DNA of 64,000 nucleotides. It comes from Litoditis marina. Taxonomy: Eukaryota; Nematoda; Chromadorea; Rhabditida; Rhabditidae. The DNA lies in NCBI GenBank assembly GCA_964036275.1, contig OZ038439.1, positions 2,503,142 to 2,567,141 on the forward strand, in the 5' to 3' direction. The position numbers and the translations under genes were made by a program. Every line of letters begins with the position of its first letter. The stretch's first letter is position 1. A model generated the notes under the pieces. The model made no database searches and was not told the origin of the DNA. It was given only the letters and a program-made list of their open reading frames with translations. Below are positions 24,101-35,079 of this stretch, in pieces.

Positions 24101-27100
24101 TGCCGGAACTGTAGTTTGCTCTGCATACACACTACAAAAGAATAATAGGTGGAAAATAGACTATAGTCAGAGAAGATGAGAGCATTATGTATCGTATTGG
24201 CTAGCCATTCTCTAGGCGAAATCTATACGTCGTAGGACGAGTTCTACTCTTCCAGGGTATGTATGCTAGAAGATCAAGGCACCTTTATCCCATCCTGCGT
24301 CTCTCGCTCTGTCTCACTATTTCTTGTATCTTACATCCCGACGGGATGTGAGAGCAGAGAAATAGCGTACGTTTGAGGAGACGCAGAAACGGATGGAGGT
24401 GCCGGGATCTTGCATACGTACTCAGGTCTAGCATACGTACTCAGGTCAATCATGATCTCTCAATATAAAACACGTCAGTGTCCTCTTTTCTGAAGTTGTT
24501 GAAACTGCTCCTTAAATTGAGTTTTCAAGTCATTTCTGCAATTAGTCGATGAGCACACTCTCGCTGCTGTTACGATTCAGTTTTTGTGAGAAGCGGTTTG
24601 TGGTATACAGTTTGCGATATATATTAAATTAAATAGTCACGTAAAGTTAGCATTCTAATGAGGTAACATGCACTTTGTCATTGCACGTTTCTGAGTTCTG
24701 ATGTGTTTATCATGTTTTACGTGACAATGCAATTGAATAACAGTATAGTTCAGAAACTGCGAAACACCAAATAGAAACTGATTTATCTCGCATCGCTGTG
24801 TGCTTTACGAAAAATGATGAATGATCAAACGAACCTCAGTGAAGAACACATAGAGGAATGGATTGGAGAATGAGTTGATTGGAAAGAAGAACACCAGGAA
24901 AACCTTGGCATTGCTGATCGAAATCAGTGGAACTCCCATTGCTGCAGTCAGTCCTGAAAATGAACACCTTGTTTTATTTATAGAAGAAGAAAGGCCAATA
25001 ATGTTTTTGGAATACTGTAATGCTAATGCAGACGTATAATCGACAAATACGTTGGTATTAGGGGCTATAGTCGCCGTTTTGCACATGAAGACAGCAGATG
25101 GCTCGAGTGATTGAGCGATGCGGGGCTTGCGGTCGTTGACTACTAGCCAGCAGAGAGTGTGTAGGTCGATGATACGCAGACTACTTGGCCCCTGCCAAAA
25201 TTTGTTCCTCACAATCTCAAAACGAATAGCACCAAATGTCTGCGATTGGCCAACTACAAAAGCGAGAAAGCATGCAGGTCAGTCAGGCCGCAGACGTCTG
25301 CGTCTCTCTGACCTGCACACTCTCGTCGGGTCCGCTCCAAATTGGCTCTCCAATTTGCTGGAAGTCAAGTGGGAAAATCGGTGATACGGCGCCCACAACG
25401 ATTTCATAAATCTCATATGAGTAGGTCCGAGCAGAATGACCAACATTCTACAGTTTATAGTCGCTGCACACGTAGATCAAGTTGAATTCGGATTCCTATG
25501 CGAAGTTCGTGAAAATCAAAAATTTCGAGCGAGTGTTTTGTATCAAACTAGTTCCAACTAACCGAAGAATATGGTTGGAAACCAGCAAACGAGATCGAAT
25601 CCTATCAACAGTGCCATCTTAGTGATAATAGCTCGATCCTCGTCTCTTGAAGGGGTAGAGGGATCCTGCAAGCGAACATTTGAAACATATGAGAACTCTT
25701 CTCAAGATTGACTGACTAATGGAGAGGTGGATGGTGTTTTCTCACAAATGAAATGTACTTCATTATTCAAAAATACATATCACGATTATATTCAATATAA
25801 CTAATGGAAGTTCGTTATTTTTGTTTCTTGCTACAGTTATGCACTTTGTGAAACATTGTTTTTTTTGAAAACCAGTCTTTCTATAAAATATTTATTATCG
25901 GTGTTGCCAAACAGTTGAAATATACTAACCTTGAGCAGTCTGATAATGAACACGTAGCAGAGGGCCATGCCGGCGAAAGCCATCAGATTGAAAGTAAGAC
26001 CGAATATGATGTAAGACTGGAACAACGGAAATCTGTGATTTTACGTGTTTCAGGTGCAAAGGTTGCATTGCCATTGTTGAGCGAGGTGGAGCTGTCAACA
26101 ATTCGAGCTGTCTCCAAGCACTTGACAGACTGAACTACGGATAAATGTTGAACTGGTAGCGCACAAACCGTGATTGACGATGAAAGTATAACGTCGTTTA
26201 CATTACATGAGAATCGGATAGTAAACAGATGATACTCACTCTATCCAGTGCATTATCAACCCGGAGTGGCAGACAGATACTAGCAGTTCTGTAGCTGGAA
26301 ACATCAAAAAACGGCAGTGCAGCCATGAGGATGGAGAACAGCCACGCACCAACCAACAGACACCAACCGGCCTTTGGGTGGAGACGACGACCGTAGAAGC
26401 CCATTCTGGAAATGAGAGAAAAGATCACTTAGAGGGAGGGCTCAACGTTTTTGTTGGAGTTTGAGCTCAATACTGGTCGTTGGTTACGAATATCGACCGG
26501 AAAACTACCGGGATCAACTACAAACACAGCGAAATAGACAAACATGTACTGTACAAGAGTTCTTTGAAAAGAGTGAACCCATGGATCACGTTTAAAAGGG
26601 GGCTGCAATGAATTTTCAAATAAAAGATCGAACTGAGACAATTAGATATATGTACTTTTCATACTAGAATGTTCAATTTAAAGCTCTGTTTTCGAAATTT
26701 CACTAGTTTTTGCTCATTGTCAGAGACGCAGAGGATTATTTGGAGTGGATGAATATTGATTGCGCGCACTTCTATGACTCTCGTGCCTTTTCGGCTAACG
26801 CCGTTAGCCAAATTCAGCATTAAATGCAGCCCCCCTTTCAGAATAGGAGGGGCACGTGAATGTGATGTAAGTGCATGAAAAATATCGTTCATCCATGCAA
26901 TGTTTTTTGGTAGCCGAAATGATTCTCTTGGCACGAAATTTAGAATGCCGGTGCGGAACTCACTCAATTATCTTCTTGACATGTGTTTTGTAGCTTATTG
27001 CTCTAGATTAAAGCGGTTAATTACCTTGTATTGTAGGCCATTTCGAACGCGATGAGAAACATTGAGATGATGCTAAGTTTTGATGCGAAAACGGAGAGAA

Positions 27101-30100
27101 AGCCGGCTATCTGACATCCCCAACCCGTCTGCCAGGCTACGGCGTGGCGGTAGTATTCGTCCGCGGTGCGCACATCTTCGATGGCTAGGATGGCTAGGTA
27201 GACGCCTAAATGAATGAAAAAATACCAGTTTCAGCTGTAAATTGTAGTTTTAACACAGTTTCGAACCGGGAACTTTTAGAACTAGCGAGTTCAATAAATA
27301 ATAAGATAAATAAATAAATAAATAAATAATTTATTTATTCATTAATTTAAACGGTGCCTGCTTCCATTCCCGCTGTGTTTGTAGTTTCATTCCGTAGCAA
27401 ATCTTTGTTAAAGGAGACCGGAGAGCAACATTGTTTCTCGTAAAGCTGCTGTATCCTACTGCGCGGAATTGTCATGTGAATGTCACGTGGACTGATCAAA
27501 TTAATATACGAGTTATTTGTGCTCTCTGATCTCAATACAGTTAAAAGCAGCCCGAAAGAAAACCTCTGATCAAGTTTTGTTCCGGCCTCCTTTTAACGTC
27601 TGTCATGAGTTTTTGTGGTGCCCTCCTTGGTTAATTATGTGAACTCACAGAGGGTAAATCAAACATTTGTTCATTTGAGGAATTCATAACAAACTAGGTC
27701 GTTTCATACAGTGTGTGATTCCAAACCAACCGGTTATAAGATCAGCAATCGATAGGTTGATCATGAACATGTAGTGAACTTTCATTCTCCGTTCGAATGC
27801 CAGACCAAGTGTGACCCAAACGGCGACATTTCCAATGATCGCGAGGATCCAAACTATCCAAATCGCCTTGCGAAGAAGGGAATAACTGCAAACGGTCAAC
27901 TGAGAATCACGTTCTTAAAGTTGGTAACCATATGTCATTATTCTGATTGTTTGATATTTTCCGTGATTTTGATTTTGGCAGCAGAAAAGTTAAGAAGACG
28001 TAGCATAAGTGAGAGAAAGTTGTGATGTATCGGAATCGGAAATTGATAGACAAGAGGTGGACGTTGGCGATTCTAAAATGTTAAATGTTTGAATTGAAAC
28101 TAAACAGGTGAGCTTATGTTGAATAGTCTTAATTTAACATCCACCAGATACAGTTTACACTTTCATGTGATAAACGTTCTTTCTGCACTCAAACTGTAAT
28201 AGTGAAGCAGTGTAAATATAATATTGCCGCCTCAGAGGTGTTCTATTTCGTTAATGCAAGCGAACAGTTTTAAAAAATACAAAAATAAAAAAAGGTAATC
28301 TACCGTATTCACCCTATCGGCGTATGACTAACCCAACAATATTCTCACATGGATTGAGGGGTCCCGGCTGGGGGGTACAGGTTATGTTCTGATAGAAACC
28401 GCGGATAGACGTATCCACTGCCACGGACAGACACTTCGAGGCGCCGATCTCGTCCGAGTCAAAGGCTGGAAAGATATTTTTATACCTATTTTTATTTTTT
28501 TTTCAACATTTTCATTTGTTTCGTTTTGAGCAGTGCAACAGTGGTGCGGTTAGCTCAGAAAGTGTGAGTTACATAAGTGTTCAAATGATGTCTTCCTCCA
28601 AACTTTTGTAGCTGTGTGTGACAACAGTGTCAAGTTTTACATATACTTTCAGAACTCTCTACAGAAGAGATTAGTTGATTTTCTCGTAATTTGTAGTTTT
28701 TCTGTCTCTTGGTTACCTAGACCTACCCGGTAGATCATCATCTTCATTTTCATCTAAGTGTTCTTCTTCTCCTTCCTCATCTTCTGCGAAAAACCAACTT
28801 GTATCGAAGAGAGACATCAGATCCGGGGTGGGCGATAACTGAAATGGAATATAAATTCGATCAAATTTACCTTAGCTCAAAAGTTTTGCTGGTCCCGATT
28901 CCAATTACGCGTTTGTGTATCCGGTAAGAGGCGACAACTGAATTAGGACGGAATTTATTACCAAATCACTTCTATGATGTTCTCGAAGTAGGCAATGTTT
29001 TCCACGTTTTTCGCGAAAATTCTCCATTGAAAACTAAGAAAACATAGCCGACAGTTTACCAGCGTCTAAGTCGCCTGTCTCTACAAAAACTGTGGGTAAA
29101 AACGAATATCAAGAGTTTTTGCATGGTTTTTTCCTGGTTTTCCTTTTTTTCCTGGTATTAGTGAAATGTCTGTTCCAATTATCTTTGACCTCTATTTGAC
29201 CTTTATTTGATCTACCCACCGCTCGTCTCCTGAGACTCCGTTTCATCTTCTTCTTCTCATGATATCCCTCCTGCTCTTTGCACAATCTGTGATGAATCTC
29301 CTTCATATTGTTCTTGTACATTCCGTTCTCTCCCTCCACCACGTCATCCACGTACTGGAAGTATCGACTGATAAAAGAGGAATCAATCAATGAGTCTATA
29401 AACTACAAGCCAAACAGAAATCGATCGATACTTGTTAGATTAATGGATAAACTACCAACTATGACCATAACTGAATCGGATCGATATAGGGCTAGATCAA
29501 TCGATAAATCAATTAACTACAAACTAGATGCAAAACTAAACTTCACTTTGTGCAAGTTGAGTCCACATATTAAAATCTGTTTGCAGTTATTATGGTTACG
29601 CTCATATTGATCTCTGTTATGTTCCAACTACTCTTTTCTAAATGGTCTGTTTTGAACAAAAAAAAGTTTGCAGTTTTGGGGGTTCACAACTACTAGATTT
29701 TTGGAACTTGAATAGTTGTATGTTTCAGACAAACTCCAATTTCAGATAAATAAATAAATAACCAACCTTGAATAGACAGCAGTGATGAGGGTAGGTGAAG
29801 TGGGCTGTTTCCAAATGTGTGAAACTGTAAATTTGTTTTATTCTTCTCTTCTTTATTTCTATTCTTGAAAACAAGTGAAACCAATCAATGAATAGTGCGG
29901 GATTTGTATGTGCAAGGTAAATGCGTAGGATATACGGAAATTTCCACTTCAATTTGTTATGGTTTGATATTATTATTGTTATTTATTATTATTATTGATT
30001 TTGTGTTCCCCTTGTTTTTAGGTAGAGTATTGCTGCTCTACCCCTCAGGGGTCCTAGTTTTTCGTGATTTGTGTTGTTTTTTCAAATACACATTCATGAA

Positions 30101-33100
30101 TAAACCTTATAACCTTATATATGGTGTTTGCGAGCTCATAAAAAATTCCGAATGAAAATGAATGATCTGATATAAACCGTCAGCGTTTTCCACATTACCG
30201 TAATTCTTATTGTTGTTTTCTGAAGAAACCCACCTAAACACCGACGGTAACCGTTTGAGCGTGGGAACATTTCTCAGCGTGAGAACTTTCAGGTTTTTCA
30301 GTCCAGTTATAGGCAGTTGAGTAATGGCTGTATCGGAAAGATCTCTGAAAAGAAACTTGTAAACTGATTTAACCAAATATAGTTCAGAAAAAAACTCAGA
30401 AACGTAGTATGAAACTAGACTACAAATTTCAAATATCGACCTTAGGACAGGAAGCGTTTTTGCTGTGTTGACACTAATCTGGTACACCGTTTTTAATGAA
30501 AGTTTTTCTTATCAACTTTATTGATTGGGTATTAATTGATACCAATGAAGCGGAAACATGTGACAAGTGATTTGTGGTGTTGAAACTTGAAAATTGTAAT
30601 AACAATTCTCATGAAAATTTGATTTTTCCTCGAAACCAGTCGGATAACCGCTCTTCAATCATAAATGGAGAAGAAACGGTGATAACTAGGAGTATGTAGA
30701 GAATCTACAGTAAACCTCAAACAACGTCAACGATACGTGCTCTAGACGTGTAAAATACGATGTTCTCGGATATCAAAACAATCAATAAACTTGTCTCACA
30801 AACATTTCATTATTGACAACTTTCAGGACAAAAGTGAATTTGTCAAACTCACAACTGGTGGAGTTCTTTGATCTCCTTGAAAGAGTCCGCGGAGAGATCG
30901 ACTAAGTCCGCATTGTTGTGGAGGTATCTGCAAACACGAGAAATCCCCCACGTGATTCAAAACTCTAAACGTATCTTGTATTCTCTGGAAAGAGTCTTTT
31001 GTTTTGGTTCATATCTGCTTAAAACTATCGCTCTCAATCGAGGTTTCTAAACTGTAAACATACGGTACACCGTATTTTGATGTTTACGAAATCGAACGAG
31101 TAAACTATTACCAGTAATCATCATAGTTAGATTTCTGAATGGAACAAAAACATATTCCAACTTACAACCGTACAAAACTGCTGCCTCTGAACGCATATCC
31201 AGCAATTTCCTTGATTTTGTTGTTGTTTAGACGGAGAACCCGCGCCCTCACATTGTGTACTCTCGCATCTCCGATGTATTGGATCTGGACACAAAACATT
31301 AAAAACAATACAGTTTCATTAGTGTTATAGTTATGTTATATTTATTCGAAACAAAAACATTTGTGGTCATTAAAACTTTTGGATGTTATTAGGAAAATAT
31401 GTACTAAGTGAAAGATGCCGCTCAGAATCGTTTCGACACTAATTCAAGACGAGTTTGGTGGTGTTCTCAGAAGATTTAGTTAACATCAGTTGAATCCCTC
31501 TGAGAACTTGAAAAACAGAAAACGTTATTACTGATGAGTTTTTTTTTCGTTCGCGTAACCTCATCATTACCGTGGATACTCACTCATTCGACACATTAAT
31601 TTTTCTATCTGTTCTGTGTACTTTTGGCACAGTAACTAAAACTGTCAGGTTGTCTGAATTCACCATATTCGTAGTCAAATGATCTCGCTGTGTTTCAGTT
31701 GCACTTTGAGATTGGTTCTGTGTACGCAGATCAAACTACAACTCAATTATTGTCACCCCTTATAACGTTCCAGCCTTTCCATAGTGAGTGCCAAATTTAT
31801 TAATTTGTGTCTCTCGCCGGAACCGAACCTGTGAGCAAGAGATTCGTAACTGGACGCTAACCACTGGGCTATTAGACCACTAAACCGGCAAGCTTCGTAA
31901 TCGAAGACATGTGTGCGTACACACCGAAAAGTTAGATATACAGTACCCTCCCGCCTTTCCGTTGGCGACGTCTATGTGAGTTCATGCACTATTATCAAAA
32001 ACGAAAGAAATTATGCTGAGAAAAACATGTTATGCTTCTGATAGCTTACAGTTAACAAACATAATTGACCTTTTGGTAGCAAACAAGTCTCAACAAAGAA
32101 TTAGGGAGCAAAAATAGATTGTAGCGAGCAAATAAAAGAGATGATAAAGAGTTAGCCGTTTAGGAAAGAGATGACAAACATGGAAGCCTCCAGAAATGTT
32201 CTGATAACAAGTAGGGTTTTCACAAAACATGATATTTTGACCCCCCCCCACATTAGCGCCAAGAATCCAATTAAAGGCTCCCGTAGATTTTTTGTGTGGA
32301 AGGTGATACAGAGCGCTAATTCAGTTTCGGTTGTTACTGTGAAAATTAAAATAATCTGAACATTGCTAAGAAACAGAATTCCTTTACCTCCAAAACAGTA
32401 TGTACACAGTACAAGCTCAACAAAGGTACTAGATCAAAGAACAGATGAAACTCACTTCATTCCCAGATAAGTCGATTTCCACATCCAATTTGTGATCGTC
32501 CGTCATTTCGAATCCCGGCATTCGTTTCAGGCCGTTGTTGTGCAGGATTCTGAAGCAGTTTACTGTATGAAAAACGTGATACTCAGTGAACAATCCGAAA
32601 GTAACGTGTTACATCACGTGACCTACGTACTCTATCACATCACTGAATCTACCACATGATGTACTATGCAAAATTTCAAGTTGTAGAATACAAAAACTAT
32701 GAAATTGACTCATCCTTTGCACAATAACCCAGCTTAAATTACAAATTGTTGAGCTATTTGAAGTCCATTTCATTGTTTCAGATAAACGTTGTATTGATCA
32801 TGATTCTATTTTGTTCTATCTATACTGCACAGAGAACAGAAGAGTTTCCACGGAATCCGACTAACACTGATTGTATCCTCAGGTTCGTATCCATAATTGT
32901 TCCAGAAATTTCTTCCAGTTTTCTACACCAGGATAGGGAGCTGAAACAATTGAAAGGTTGTTCCTATCAATTTCACAAATGTTATTAACCGAGACTAGTA
33001 TCACCGCCTCGAAATGGCGCAAATGGAAAGAATACATATGAATTAGTCTGATATTAACAGCAACTTCCAAATGAAGGTTATAGTGAAAAACTCACAATTT

Positions 33101-34622
33101 TCGCAGATGTGTTAGATTCCGCAACGCTCCACCGTCAAAGTTTTTCAATCGCGTAGAGGAGAAAATCTCTCTGGAATAAATATTTTAGTATATAGACAAG
33201 CAACTTCTATTGAAATGCTTGTTCACTTTTTTAGAAAAAAATCTTCTTGTACAAAATGAAACAGCGAACAAATAGTTATAGTTTCCACTTTCTTGTGAGG
33301 TTTGTTTTACTTGAAAAATTACACAAAAGTATTTATAGTCAGAATTTCCGATATAGAACTGATTAACATGATTCATCAAAAATAAAACCGTCACTCACAT
33401 TTCTTCCAGATTGGGGTAAGCAGCAAAAAATGATTCATCAATCTTTTCCATACTCGAATTGTACATTACTCTGTAATTTATGGTATTGTATGTATTTTGA
33501 ACTTTGTGACCCTTCCATTTTTATCTTTATATTTCGTCAGTACTCGAATTTTACATTATATTATATATTTTTTTCACTTTTAACGTTGTGTTCGTTTTTA
33601 TCTTTTCCTTTCGCCTATCTCAAAACAGATACACATTCACGAGGCAGCTTGTTTGCCCATCTTTTATACTTTTATTGCCTCTTAAAATGATTCTTGCAAA
33701 ATTGGGCGCGTCTTTTGATGGTCTGATAAAATTTGAAAACTCATCAATCGATACTCTCTCATATGCAACGTCAATAAAAATGACACGTATCGGTCACGAA
33801 AAAGTAACAAAACAAAATAACCTCAAAGATCTGTGTAATAAGGTAAGTTTGTAAAAAAAATGAACATTCTACGGTATTTACAAAGTTATGCACGGCATAA
33901 GTTTGTAAATACCGTAAAGTGTTTATTTCATATTTTTGGTACTAACAAGTAGGACACATTAAATACAAAACTTTTGCAGAAGAAATTTTAATCTGATTGG
34001 TATTTTGATTGAACCATGTACATAAAAAGTTTTAAAACATAGGATGGTTCGAACATACAGTACTCGAATAGTGGTTGTCAGATTGGTAGGAAGTGAGTCC
34101 ACCGCCCATCCTTTACAGCAACATTCTCCACGTAACCGAACTATACACTTACAGCCCTCATAGTCGAAATTACATGATTTCTGAAATGTATTTTTTCATC
34201 AAACTCAAAAACATCGTTATAAAATTCATTCCATTGACAAAAGTTTTCGGCTCGTTTTCATTGGTCGTCTGCTCGAATTGTCACGACAACCGATGCTGAA
34301 CTAAACTTTTTGTTTGAAAACCGGACAAGTTAGGCAGGATCTAGGGATTTAAGCAGTTATGTACTAGTAAACACTGCCTAACAACCAGCTCTTGCTTCAG
34401 TTAGTAATATACTTTTGAACCATTGGAATCCGTAATAACCCTCAGGGCGGTCAGAAAACTAATTATAAACAAAATCTCTTGAAACTATAAATAGTGAAAA
34501 TCTATCAAGTTCCAACTACTTACCTTTGTAAGAAACCTCGGTGGCTCGGCGGGTCTGTTTACAAACGAATAAACTTTAGAAATATGAATAACGAGAAGGA
34601 ATATGATCAATATTCTATGCAT
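21103..34622 (-). CDS. fshr-1: Leucine-rich-repeat glycoprotein-hormone-receptor family GPCR (LGR)
   Basis: Twenty-five phase-consistent exons: 34524-34622, 34059-34180, 33399-33470, 33096-33170, 32456-32549, 31166-31284, 30853-30927, 30234-30344, 29767-29824, 29220-29354, 28727-28838, 28333-28465, 27731-27885, 27025-27205, 26240-26405, 25930-26016, 25563-25665, 24835-24953, 23993-24069, 23396-23486, 23066-23157, 22402-22510, 22188-22250, 21683-21787, 21103-21360; 936 codons plus TAA. Residues 1-20 are a signal peptide. A Cys-rich cap precedes LRRs (about 74-256), mostly one per exon. Next come the LGR signature YPHHCCLF, an acidic/basic hinge (276-390), NPCENIVGYSLLRKAIW entering helix 1, and seven helices (402-672) with FEMAYNTR in the DRY position and NPFLY in helix 7. 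A 264-residue Ser/Pro-rich tail ends SGSEL. In C. elegans FSHR-1 acts in pathogen response and germline differentiation. The short-domain exons in the tail are the least certain. Confidence 0.93.
22690..22875 (-). mobile_element. tRNA-derived SINE (S4)
   Basis: Lies in an fshr-1 intron. The minus strand has box A TAGCGCAATGG, GATGCGAATC, GGTCGATTCC (box B lacking one T) and the head GGGTACTGTATATATCAC. Confidence 0.75.
24261..24420. mobile_element. Family P foldback element (copy 2)
   Basis: Arms GCTAGAAGATCAAGGCACC and GGTGCCGGGATCTTGC fold around CATCCCGACGGGATG. It lies in the intron between the helix-7 exon and the first tail exon of fshr-1. Confidence 0.8.
24605..24745. mobile_element. 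Family M MITE (copy 4)
   Basis: Reverse orientation: AAATAGTCACGTAAAGTTAG ... GTTTTACGTGACAATGCAAT, ending CAGTATA. It lies in the same fshr-1 intron as the family P copy. Confidence 0.75.
25030..25215. repeat. Dispersed repeat shared with 61910-62020
   Basis: GTGATTGAGCGATG, GTTGACTA and AGAGAGTGTGTAG recur in the same order in an intron of gene G. Lies in an fshr-1 intron. Class unknown. Confidence 0.6.
26592..26839. mobile_element. Family T TTAA MITE (copy 2)
   Basis: TTAAAAGGGGGCTGCAATG ... ATGCAGCCCCCC. The interior matches copy 1 along its length. The right-hand TTAA has been lost. It lies in an fshr-1 intron. Confidence 0.8.
27408..27596. mobile_element. Family G TTAA MITE (copy 2)
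   Basis: TTAAAGGAGACCGGAGAGCA ... TCCGGCCTCCTTTTAA, inverted relative to 16997-17207. It lies in the fshr-1 intron between helices 2 and 3. An (AAAT)n tract sits just left of it at about 27305-27330. Confidence 0.85.
31785..31980 (-). mobile_element. tRNA-derived SINE (S5)
   Basis: In an fshr-1 intron among the LRR exons. The minus strand has box A TAGCCCAGTGG, GTTACGAATC, box B GGTTCGGTTCC and the head GGGTACTGTATATC. The ends CATAG/CTATG may be a target-site trace. Confidence 0.75.
33870..33916. repeat. Short near-perfect hairpin in an fshr-1 intron
   Basis: ACGGTATTTACAAA (33871-33884) pairs with TTTGTAAATACCGT (33902-33915). After one G-G mismatch the inner TTATGC/GCATAA continues the stem to a 3-base loop. 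Confidence 0.75.
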
Positions 34623-34639
34623 GGCGGCTGTGTTATTTG

Positions 34640-35070
34640 ACAATGATAAAAGGCTGATAAGCGAGAGTCGAAGTTCGCTCCAACGAGTTGTCAAACACAT
34701 TAAATACCCCGGAAAACATGGAACGCGACCTCTGAAGAAGGAAAACAAGATAAAATATGGTGCTACCAGTCACTTGAAAAGACGGGTGAAAGGTGAAAAC
34801 GTGAGAACACAAAAAACGTCAAAGTAGGATTCAAGTTCAACAAACCAAATACCCCTGAAACGCCTCGAAAAAGAAAAACAAGATAACACTCTGTGCTAGA
34901 AAACGTGAAACGCGTGAAACACGTGAGAAATTGTAATTTGGGAGTCGTCAAACACATTTAATACTTCGGAAAACTTGGGAAAAGACCTCTGAAGAAGAAA
35001 AACGAGATAAAAAATGATAGCTACCTCTCACTAGAGAAGTCACGTGAAGCCTGAGAACGTGATAAGTGTA
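34640..35070 (-). promoter_or_regulatory. fshr-1 upstream region: GATA-type sites in a degenerate triple repeat
   Basis: Two TGATAA sites (34644-34649 and 34655-34660) lie within 40 bases of the fshr-1 ATG. Three AGATAA sites follow at 34748-34753, 34881-34886 and 35005-35010, each in a repeat unit with CCTGAAACG- or CCTCTGAAGAAG-like sequence and an AAAACAAGATAA-like word. The unit starts TTGTCAAACACATT at about 34689 and 34949. TGATAA is the consensus of nematode intestinal GATA factors. Use as a promoter is inferred. Confidence 0.5.
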
Positions 35071-35079
35071 AGAATGTTT

